From Saccharomycopsis fibuligera x Saccharomycopsis cf. fibuligera (lineage: Eukaryota; Ascomycota; Saccharomycetes; Ascoideales; Saccharomycopsidaceae), in NCBI GenBank assembly GCA_001936135.1, contig CP012819.1, positions 1,459,501 to 1,523,500 on the forward strand: 64,000 nucleotides of DNA, read 5' to 3'. Numbering within the stretch: position 1 is the first letter of the stretch; each line of letters opens with the position of its first letter. Positions 41,826 to 49,637 of this stretch are shown piece after piece. A program made the position numbers and the translations under genes. The notes beneath the pieces are model-generated. The model was given only the letters and a program-made list of their open reading frames with translations. It had not been told where the DNA came from and searched no databases.

Positions 41826-43841
41826 TTAGAAATCATCCAACCAGCCCTTAGATCTTTCAACCGCCTTTTCCCACAACTTCCATTGTTTTTCTCTCTTCTC
41901 ACTAGCTTCATTACACTTGTAAACATTTTGGTCTTCAGAGCTCATTGAACCAGCAATGGCATTGCTCAAGTCGTCAAAGTTTTTCCATAATCTTTCGTCT
42001 TCATCTTGGAAACCAAATCCAGCAGCAATGGCAGCACCAAGAGCAGTGCACTCAGCAGAGACAGCTTCTCTGATAGTGACTTCAGGTCCCAAAATGTTGG
42101 ATTGAATTTGCATAACCTCCTTAGACTTGGACATACCGCCATCAACAGAAAGATCGTGCAATGGCATTCTTTTGTCGTCATTGTTATGGCGAGAGTACAT
42201 TGGTCTAACAGAATCGATATCCATCATTTCCACAGAACCAACAGAGTTCTTTGGTGTAATGTCAGCGATACCCATACCATGAGATGGAACATCAAGTTTA
42301 TTTTCATCCTTGCCAACGATTTTCATATCTTCATCTTCATGTTGTCTTTCCTCAATAACTTCAGGAGCTTCAACCCCACATTCATTAGCGTCTTGAGCCA
42401 TAGCTTGCAAAATAGCCTTCACTTGAAAGCAGACACCTTCGATAGCAGCTCTAGCAATGTGAGACGAGGTAGAATACTGGGTCAAACCAAAAACATTACC
42501 TCTAGTGTTAATCCAGTATGGACTGTACAAACCAGAGAAGGCAGGCACAAACACCACACCACAAGAGTCGTCAACTTGGGTGGCTAGTGGACCGACATCG
42601 GAAGCTTTTTCAATAAACTTCAAATTGTCACGCAAGTAGTTGACAATAGAACCAGCAACGGCGATGGAACCTTCCAAGGCATAGCATGGCTGCCCTTCAG
42701 ATTCCTTCAAGTATGGGAACCAGTAAGCAAGAGTGGTCAAAGTACCGTGAGAGGAAATCAACTTCTTGTTGCCAGTGTTGTACAACAAAAAGGCACCAGT
42801 ACCATAAGTACATTTGGCAGAGCCTTGTTTGAGAACCAATTGGCCAACCATGGAAGAAGCTTGGTCACCCAAAATACCGGTAATCGGTACACCCTTCAAG
42901 TACTTTTTCAAGTCGGTGAAGGCAAGTTCAGTCAATCTGGTGTTAAAGTCGAAACTCTTCAAGTTTGGAATCTTGAAAGAACCAAAAAATTGGGATGAGG
43001 ACTTGATGGACGGAAACATGATTCTTGAAGGATCAATGTCCCACATCTTGAAGAGACTTTCGTCGTACTCGTTGCTTTCAATGTCCACCAAGCAGGTTCT
43101 GGAGGCGTTAGTAATATCCGTGATGTAGGATCTTTCCTTGGTCAAATTATGAACCAACCAAGTGTCAACAGTACCAAACATCAAGCAGTCGTCGTTAGTT
43201 GGGTTTTCATACAACTCTCTAACTTCATCGACGTTCTCAATCAACCATCTGATTTTGGACGCAGAAAAGTATGTGGCTGGAGGAAGGCCAGACTTGCTTC
43301 TAGAGGCTTCTATTTCTTCTCTAGAGTGGCTCTTGGTGACGCGGTCGACAATTTCGCTGGTTCTGGTATCGTTCCATACAATACCATTGTACAAAGGCAA
43401 ACCAGTCTTTTTGGACCAAAGGATAGTGGTTTCTCTCATATTAGCGATACCAATGGTCTTGATTTCGTACAATTGCTTCTGGGTAGCAGCGTGTTCCTTG
43501 TTGACCTTACCCAACTTGACCAAGCAGGCAGCAAGACAAATCAAACAATTGGCCAAAATGTTTACTGGGTTGCACTCAACCCATCCCGGCTGGGGAAAGA
43601 TCAAGGTGATTGGGTTGTTTTTCGGCTGTTCAAACTCCAAAGACTCCGTTTCTGTGATGGCAATACCTTCGTCAGAAAACACAGGGGAGTTCTTGTCCAA
43701 GGACGTGGAGTTTGCACTCGTTCTGTACTCAATCTGGTGTTTAGCAAACTCTTTACCGTCCTTAGTGAAAAGAATAGCTCTGGTGGACGTTGTGCCAACA
43801 TCTATAGTGGCGATCAAGGGAATAAATTCTGGGGCGCTCAT
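41826..43841 (-). CDS. GUT1: Glycerol kinase
   Basis: This FGGY-family kinase phosphorylates glycerol to glycerol-3-phosphate, the first step of glycerol use in the cytosol. From the ATG at 43841 the protein is 671 residues, starting MSAPEFIPLIATIDVGTTSTR, the family's ATP-phosphate motif. Further landmarks are GWVECNP, NMRETTILWSKKTG, WNDTR, TYGTGAFLLYNTG and DGGMSKS. As in S. cerevisiae Gut1, an insertion rich in Glu/Asp precedes the last domain (about residues 525-600). The frame stays open 47 codons upstream to 43982, but that stretch translates a TG/CA microsatellite into a Thr-His run, so I place the start at MSAPEF. A minus-strand TATAAATA lies about 225 bp upstream. Codon use is highly biased, with almost no CTG. 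The long GC-rich upstream region is unusual. Confidence 0.95.
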   Translation of the reverse strand: MSAPEFIPLIATIDVGTTSTRAILFTKDGKEFAKHQIEYRTSANSTSLDKNSPVFSDEGIAITETESLEFEQPKNNPITLIFPQPGWVECNPVNILANCLICLAACLVKLGKVNKEHAATQKQLYEIKTIGIANMRETTILWSKKTGLPLYNGIVWNDTRTSEIVDRVTKSHSREEIEASRSKSGLPPATYFSASKIRWLIENVDEVRELYENPTNDDCLMFGTVDTWLVHNLTKERSYITDITNASRTCLVDIESNEYDESLFKMWDIDPSRIMFPSIKSSSQFFGSFKIPNLKSFDFNTRLTELAFTDLKKYLKGVPITGILGDQASSMVGQLVLKQGSAKCTYGTGAFLLYNTGNKKLISSHGTLTTLAYWFPYLKESEGQPCYALEGSIAVAGSIVNYLRDNLKFIEKASDVGPLATQVDDSCGVVFVPAFSGLYSPYWINTRGNVFGLTQYSTSSHIARAAIEGVCFQVKAILQAMAQDANECGVEAPEVIEERQHEDEDMKIVGKDENKLDVPSHGMGIADITPKNSVGSVEMMDIDSVRPMYSRHNNDDKRMPLHDLSVDGGMSKSKEVMQIQSNILGPEVTIREAVSAECTALGAAIAAGFGFQDEDERLWKNFDDLSNAIAGSMSSEDQNVYKCNEASEKREKQWKLWEKAVERSKGWLDDF

Positions 43842-43880
43842 ATCAAACTGGAGATCATAAACAGCAGCGTGCTTGTGTTT

Positions 43881-43885
<5 letters not shown>

Positions 43886-43911
<26 letters not shown>
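43886..43911. repeat. (TG)13 microsatellite in the GUT1 leader
   Basis: Thirteen TG units sit 45-70 bp upstream of the chosen GUT1 ATG, probably in its 5' UTR. Confidence 0.95.
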
Positions 43912-44635
43912 GAATATAGGCAGATGTGTTTTGTTGTGTTTTGTTTGATATTGGGTTTATAATAAAAAGTTAACGTAAACAAACTAAATCAGCAGAAACA
44001 GGAGAAAGAGAAAAAAGAAGTAGACAGAAAAAACCTGGAGAAATGGGGGAGGTAACGGCAAGTATTTATAGCAGGAATTTCGTTGCAAACCCGAGTTTAA
44101 CTTCGAGCGACCAGAAGTCGGCAATGCAGCGGGACTCCCAGCAAGCTCCTAATTTCTGCCCTAGTGTCCAAGAAATTACCCCGGATTTTAGGGTTTGCAG
44201 TGCAACAAAGATCGGCAGACAAAGGCGGTTGACTGTTGGGGTGCTGCGGACTTTTTTTTTTTTTTTAGCTTTGGTTCTCAGCAATCAAAAACTCTGGGGA
44301 AGCGGCGGCTGCCGGCAGCCATGGCAGTGCAGAAGCGCTTAAGCCGCGTGCACGTACGATAGAAATGTATGGAATGTATTGTACTACATGTAACAGCAAT
44401 TGCTATCTACCGCTATACACAGCCATGATATGGGCACGGCTAGAGTGCTGGAGCTCACAGGATCTCATGAAGGTGCAGAATAAATGTGGTTTGGGAAGCC
44501 AGGCCAGGTGTTTGTGGAACGTGAAATGGCTGCTTTGGAGAGAAAATCACTAGTCTCAGAGGAATAAAATTTTTGAATTCCTTTAGTTTCCGCCCGGCTG
44601 GGGAAACGGGGGGCTATCACTCTGTTGTCTAGGCT

Positions 44636-44678
44636 GAAATCAGCCAGTCAGTCAGTCAGTCAGTCAGTCAATCAGTCA
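44636..44678. repeat. (CAGT)n tetranucleotide array
   Basis: About nine CAGT/CAGC/CAAT units in a row, mostly perfect in the middle. Confidence 0.95.
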
Positions 44679-45044
44679 TGGGGCTTCAGGTGGAGTTGTG
44701 GGGGCCCTGCACGTCAATGCAAAGCGCACCTCGGACTTTCCCGATACGTGGCGGCATGTGACCCATAGTTAACGAGCTAGCGAGGTCGGCTCCCACAGCG
44801 CAGCTGCTATGTTTGTGCTACAAAACAATGCTGCTTGCTGGAGGGCCGGTTGCTGTCTCCACACTTGCGCGCTAAACAATTGCGAACCGCGCAGCCCTGT
44901 TGCAGCTGTCCTGGCGCTGATACGCATAGCGCTGCGCCATTGCGCAGTGCACAGCGCGAAGTCTGGTGGAGTTGCGGGCTTTTTCAAGCAGTTGCGGGCG
45001 CCCCCAGCACAGGTTGTTTTTTTCCACGCACGATCACTACGGGC

Positions 45045-45110
45045 CATGCATACATCATGCAGATACCATGCAGACGCCATGCAGACACCATGCAAACTCC
45101 ATGCAGGCAG
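45045..45110. repeat. 11-bp tandem repeat, six copies
   Basis: Six 11-bp units in register, each starting CATGCA: CATGCATACAT, CATGCAGATAC, CATGCAGACGC, CATGCAGACAC, CATGCAAACTC and CATGCAGGCAG. Only the 3' halves differ. Confidence 0.95.
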
Positions 45111-45193
45111 CGTGACCGGGGCAAGCGCTACAGAGTGCTACAGAGCGCTATATCGCGCTTTCACAAAGTGCTCAGGCTGGCCTTTAGCAGGCA

Positions 45194-45237
45194 TTTTAGC
45201 TAGCTTTTAGCTGGCTTTTAGCTAGCTTTTAGCTCGT
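45194..45237. repeat. 11-bp tandem repeat, four copies
   Basis: Four 11-bp units of TTTTAGCTAGC and variants (TTTTAGCTGGC, TTTTAGCTCGT). The sequence is unrelated to the CATGCA array but has the same period. A degenerate further copy precedes it. Confidence 0.95.
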
Positions 45238-45264
45238 GCCGGCCGACCAACGTTTTGCGCCGGG

Positions 45265-45304
45265 GCTCCAGCGCTGCAGCGCTGCAGCGCTGCAGCGCTC
45301 CAGC
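45265..45304. repeat. 8-bp palindromic tandem repeat, five copies
   Basis: Three perfect GCTGCAGC units, each a palindrome, are flanked on both sides by a GCTCCAGC variant, giving five units in 40 bp. Confidence 0.95.
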
Positions 45305-45662
45305 CACTCACAGGCCGGGCTGGGAATGTTCGGCACTGGTGGAAAACTGGAAAAGTGGAGGTGGCAGCAGCTCATGCTGCTTTTGCCTTCTCTGTTGACC
45401 TGTAGAATACGCTTTGCTATTTTTACATCCCCTGGGCTGCCAAATCGGTCTACTGTACTGTGGAATCAGATAGAAGGAAGAGCTTTTTGTTTTGTTTTCT
45501 CGCTCCCGCACAGTCCACCGCTCCAGCTAGTTTGGCTATCGTCCGATAGTAGTACGAAAGGTGGAAAAGCTAAAAAGGAGAAAGGTAGAACAGTAGCAAA
45601 AAAAAATAGGAAAATAAAAAATAAAAAAATAAAATCAATACGGTGGTAATTTTTTTCAAACA

Positions 45663-45708
45663 GACCCTATTGTATTATTGACCCTATTGTGCTACTGACC
45701 CTATATAG
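45663..45708. repeat. 17-bp tandem repeat, about 2.7 copies
   Basis: Units begin GACCCTATTGT at 45663 and 45680, and a third shortened unit GACCCTATATAG starts at 45697. Confidence 0.9.
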
Positions 45709-45885
45709 CTTACAGCTAGCCTATCACTGATCTCGTCCCTGGCCCTTCGTATTCGATTGCCCATCGGCACCCCGTCCATCCCCATCCTTGATAGGCTTGT
45801 TCACCGCGTTGCTTCCCGTTCTTTCTCTTCCCCCAGCTCAACTTTCCACCTCTATCTCTCACCGCGGGACGTGGGCAGTCTGCCA

Positions 45886-47550
45886 TCAAACAGCGAGCTC
45901 CATCTGCAAACTGAACCACTGCTGCTGGCTGAGCTCCACCACAGGGATCCTGCCCCGTAGCAACGGGTAGTGCTGTGAAACGATAAGCATCGCAAGAAGG
46001 TGCTCGCAAGTAACAATACTGTTGTCGTTACCGGTATTTGTGGTTTTGTTTCTGTTTCTGCTGTGACCAGCGCCACAGAAGACCCTCCTCCGGTGGCTAG
46101 GATGCTCAGTGTGGCTAGTGTTGTTGCCATTTAAAGTTGCGGCCCGCGTTTCACTTGTGGCTAATGGATTCAAGTGGCCGCGCAGCGCGGCTGGTGACTC
46201 AAACAACATTTGCTGAAAGTAATCGCAACTGCAGTACCACGTCTTCAAATCGCAATGAACTAGCTCATAGTCAACAATGTCGTTTCTTTTGATCTTCTTG
46301 CGAAGCCTCAAGCCATCGCCATCGCCAAAAGCTTCGCCAAAAGCTGCACCATCGCCGTGCTGCAAATGCTTGCTGAGAAACTCATTGTACTGTCTCAGCG
46401 TCGTGATACTGTTCACCGCCACCCCCAACGCTTTCTCCACATTAAGGTTCCAACGATGCCTTTCTGTGTTGTATTCGTACTTTATTTGTCGTTCTCTCCG
46501 GTTGTAATATTTCTTCTGGGAGTTGTATCTGCCGACGAACTCGTCATCGGAATCTGGGTCTTTGGAAAGATAGTTTATATCTCTGAAAACTATTTCTGTA
46601 TCGCCAGCCATAAGACTTTCAAACGTGCGGTATTTTCCCCATTTTGAGCTCCTTTCTTCTACCTCTCCACCAGCATCTAGAACAGCGTCGCCACTGGCGA
46701 TTGATAACGGCCCTCGGACTTGGCCCTGTAGCACGGCCTCGAAGCTTTGGGTCGGCACGTACTCTCCGTTCTCGTCCACATATCCGAACTCGCTAACGGC
46801 ATTGCCATTGCCGATGCTGTTTTCCCAGTTATTATTGTTGTTATTTTTATTGCTACTGTAATTACTATTGCTACTGTTATCGTCGTTGCCGCCAGAGCCA
46901 TACTCCTGTTGCTTTGTGGGATTAGTATTCAAATTATTGTCCTGCTTTCCCAGCAGCTGCTGCCCATGTTGTCCCGGTTTTTGATTTTGCGCTTGCGTTG
47001 GCGTTGGCTTCTCTTCCACCGACCCTGAATCCAGCTCATTTTTCAACTTGAAAACTCTGGTCAATCCAAACTCCAAAACTCTAAACGCTTTCACCAAGAC
47101 TTTTGGATAAAAGTTAAATAACTGCATTAAACCTTCTTCGTCAACTTTAACTTCAGTTTTTCTCACACTGGCAGCGCTATCAGGAGCAATGGTGGTGGAA
47201 TCGGGATCCCTGCCGCTAACAGCACCACCAGCACCACCAGCACCACCAGCACCACCAGCGGGAACCGTGCTGCCGCTAATTGCTGTTGTCGCAGACCTTG
47301 TTGAAGGTGCTTCCGTAGTGGTGTAAAATAATTTTCCAATCAATGACATGATATGCTGCTGAGTAAGCGCCTCGATCTTCTCGTCGCTGAACGCATCCTC
47401 AACCATCTGCTCAATGATCTCATCTTCATCCTCGTCACCGTCATTCTCTGCCTCATATTGAGGATCCTGTTGCTGATACTGCTGGTCCAGAGCCCCTTTG
47501 TCGGTCTGGGAGTTGTCTGTTGCATCCCCTGCATGCATCGAATCACACAT
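45886..47550 (-). CDS. SHU2: Shu2/SWS1-like SWIM-domain recombination protein, much extended
   Basis: Shu2 is the SWIM-domain subunit of the Shu complex, which helps load Rad51 at replication-blocking damage. The C-terminal part shows the SWIM signature CxCx(n)CxH: Cys440 and Cys442 in KTWYCSCDYFQQ, then Cys515 and His517 in TCEHLLAML. It continues with a Shu2-like tail (VVELSQQQWFSLQMELAV). A segment LFNFYPKVLVKAFRVLEF near residue 150 matches the N-terminal helix of S. cerevisiae Shu2 (FPRELFIRAISLLE). The product is 554 residues against 223 in S. cerevisiae. The excess is an acidic N-terminus, a Gly-Ala repeat coded by CCAGCACCA units near 47220-47260, and an Asn/Gln/Ser-rich linker of about 100 residues between the two conserved parts. 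The alignment is by eye; the SWIM motif is certain. Confidence 0.78.
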   Translation of the reverse strand: MCDSMHAGDATDNSQTDKGALDQQYQQQDPQYEAENDGDEDEDEIIEQMVEDAFSDEKIEALTQQHIMSLIGKLFYTTTEAPSTRSATTAISGSTVPAGGAGGAGGAGGAVSGRDPDSTTIAPDSAASVRKTEVKVDEEGLMQLFNFYPKVLVKAFRVLEFGLTRVFKLKNELDSGSVEEKPTPTQAQNQKPGQHGQQLLGKQDNNLNTNPTKQQEYGSGGNDDNSSNSNYSSNKNNNNNNWENSIGNGNAVSEFGYVDENGEYVPTQSFEAVLQGQVRGPLSIASGDAVLDAGGEVEERSSKWGKYRTFESLMAGDTEIVFRDINYLSKDPDSDDEFVGRYNSQKKYYNRRERQIKYEYNTERHRWNLNVEKALGVAVNSITTLRQYNEFLSKHLQHGDGAAFGEAFGDGDGLRLRKKIKRNDIVDYELVHCDLKTWYCSCDYFQQMLFESPAALRGHLNPLATSETRAATLNGNNTSHTEHPSHRRRVFCGAGHSRNRNKTTNTGNDNSIVTCEHLLAMLIVSQHYPLLRGRIPVVELSQQQWFSLQMELAV

Positions 47551-47880
47551 TACTGAAATGCTGTGATATCTTTCAGCACCAAACTTATTATGTCAGAGCC
47601 AAGTTCCTGTTAGTTTATGACACTAACTCTGCAGTGTAAGATGCAATAGCGGCGAGGATTGTGTGGAGTACGACAGGTATGATCTAACTAGCGGATCCAC
47701 GGCCGCGGTGATGATCTAATGAAAATGCGCAATGACAAAGCAGATAATGGAGCCAATACAGCACTGTAGCGCTATAGCGTATAAGGTAAAAAAAATAGAT
47801 AGTGTTGCTAATAACAGTTGTCAATCGCAATATAGATTAATATATCGATATATTAGCCAGATATCAGGCATATAGGCTAG

Positions 47881-47930
47881 CGTAACGTAATGTAACGTAA
47901 CGTAGCGTAGCGTAGCAGACCGTAGCGTCT
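47881..47930. repeat. 5-bp CGTAA/CGTAG tandem array
   Basis: Seven consecutive 5-bp units (four CGTAA-type including one TGTAA, then three CGTAG) continue after a CAGAC interruption with CGTAG and CGTCT. Confidence 0.95.
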
Positions 47931-48000
47931 CTTTGTTTGTTTTTGCTATAGCTGTTCAATCAACAATATTGCTGCTTCGCTTGCTTACAGCAACGTCAAG

Positions 48001-48303
48001 TTATCTCAATTCAGTCGTTCTCGAAGCCCTCCTAAAAGACTTGAGAAGCTTCCATGATAAGGTAATGACAATTGTGACCTCAACACACTTTCTTGTTTCC
48101 CACTTTGCGCTCGAGCCTCTCAAAGGTGTGCCTCCAAAATTTGATATCAAGTTAATGCTTTCCCAATCCGCTCCGTCCAGATCATCGATGGACTCTTCCT
48201 CCCGCAGAGTTTGGAGTTTTTTGATCGACCAGTCGCTCGAGACAGAAATTTTGCACCGCCACTGGTGGCTAGAATTCCTGTAATCAAGGTAAGCTACCTG
48301 CAT
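48001..48303 (-). CDS. Doubtful 100-residue frame with Myb/SANT-like tryptophan spacing
   Basis: The translation has three tryptophans spaced 23 and 21 residues apart (DWSIKKLQTLREEE, then DGADWESINLIS, then LRGSSAKWE). This recalls the W-x(18-22)-W-x(18-22)-W framework of Myb/SANT helices, with an Arg/Ser pair before the last W. It uses codons rare in this genome (CTG twice, CGG twice), and the opposite strand is open over the same stretch (116 codons). It could be an exon, a decayed fragment or chance. I would not rely on it without expression or homology evidence. Confidence 0.25.
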   Translation of the reverse strand: MQVAYLDYRNSSHQWRCKISVSSDWSIKKLQTLREEESIDDLDGADWESINLISNFGGTPLRGSSAKWETRKCVEVTIVITLSWKLLKSFRRASRTTELR

Positions 48304-49061
48304 GCCCCATCATGCCTCATGCACGGTTTCTTTTGAAGGGGCTCCTAACTGTTGCTAATTTCGACATGGGAACTCAACGTTTCCCAGCACCGCCATCGTC
48401 GTCTATAACTGAACGCAAGTGTAGAATAGACAGTCTATTGATAGGTAGAGACAGACATAGGCAGCTGTAGATATTGTCTCTTTGAAAGCGTGAGATCTTT
48501 CTAGAACTGTGTTGCTAATTCTTTATCTCTTATACCACCCAGAGTAAAATCCGCTGCGCATATTCAAGCTTACAGAAATTTCCTTCCAACTTTGGGCCTG
48601 CTTCCAGTGGGCTCTGGGTTGGTATTTCTATGAACAATGCTGTTTGGGGATATTATGGTATAGCACTATAACTATTTGGCACTATTCGTAAAACTGCGAT
48701 TATAAAGGAACTTTACGTTAAGTGTTTGTTTCTCAACAGTGGTTTTTTCACTTCTTTGGCTCCTTGGAAGACAATTCTAAAAAACCTTTATGTTGATGAG
48801 AAACCTTTACGCTGTTGAAAAACCTTTAGACTGCTAAATCGTAGTATTCTGTAGAATGTTCTTTTATGAAGTCCTGGCTTCCAGCCAGGGTCACCTTCTT
48901 CGGGTAGCATTCGCATTTTTCAAATGCATTTTGACGAATTTTCCTTTCTCAAAACAGTCTCTCTTTTGAGAAAGGATCATGAAACTACTTCAAACTGCTG
49001 GTAAATGAAGATTTCAGACTTTTCCAAACATGTCTGCTTTAACCTCCCGAAAAAATTGAAT

Positions 49062-49062
<1 letters not shown>

Positions 49063-49101
<39 letters not shown>
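49063..49101. repeat. 39-nt T tract
   Basis: An uninterrupted poly(T) run of 39 nt about 540 bp beyond the 3' end of RAD16. Confidence 0.95.
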
Positions 49102-49104
<3 letters not shown>

Positions 49105-49637
49105 AGAATTCTATAAGTTATTTACTTTAATTCTTTTAAAGGTTATATTGTAAATATTTGCAAGTTGCCAAATGCTCTCCGACTGCACAATTCCAATTTA
49201 GGAGGAATATATATATATATATTAGAGACAAGGCAAAGGTTAAGAAAACTTGTTTCAGTAACATCTATATACCTTTCGCCACTAAAGCTCTTTTCAAAGC
49301 AAAAGAAGATATCAACTAGGCAAAGTCAAACTACACATGTAAGTTATTTGAGGCAATTTGTGAACCAATTCTGCCATAACCGGGCTTGGAGCGCTGCCCA
49401 GAAAAACTTTTGAAGGGACCACATATTAAAACATTATTAATGCCTGAAGAATGAAGTTAGTTGAAAGTAAAGTAAAGTTCTAGGAAAGCCTACGATTGTC
49501 AAACTCGGGTATCATTAAATATAATATTTGGGGATTTTATATATACAGTTCTAAATTACAGATTTGACAATAAAAAAAAAAAAAAAAATCGAAAAAAAAG
49601 ACCCTAATTGAATAATTCCCAATAAATACAGTTTTTC

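Larger units (their letters stand above)
43842..45885. promoter_or_regulatory. GUT1 upstream region, 2 kb, GC-rich and packed with tandem repeats
   Basis: This region holds the GUT1 promoter and the 3' flank of the SHU2-like gene. It contains (TG)n at 43886-43911 and a minus-strand TATAAATA at about 44062-44069. From 44.6 to 45.7 kb there is a series of unrelated short tandem arrays, listed separately. Open frames of 100-130 codons within it are translations of those repeats and show no domain. No gene is supported. Confidence 0.6.
47551..49637. other. Intergenic region with pentamer repeat, a possible small frame and a 39-nt T tract
   Basis: This 2.1-kb spacer lies upstream of the SHU2-like gene and downstream of RAD16. 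It holds a CGTAA/CGTAG array (47881-47930), an ambiguous 100-codon minus-strand frame (48001-48303, listed separately), a 39-nt T tract (49063-49101) and short (AT)n near 49209-49221. AT content rises toward RAD16. Confidence 0.55.

Noticed and set aside
43149-43919. 256- and 232-codon open frames antisense to GUT1
   Set aside because: GUT1 motifs are continuous on the other strand. Strong codon bias leaves the antisense frames open.
44809-45210. 133-codon plus-strand frame in the GUT1 upstream region
   Set aside because: Its C-terminal half is a translation of the 11-bp CATGCA array, other frames are open as well, and there is no motif or plausible codon use.
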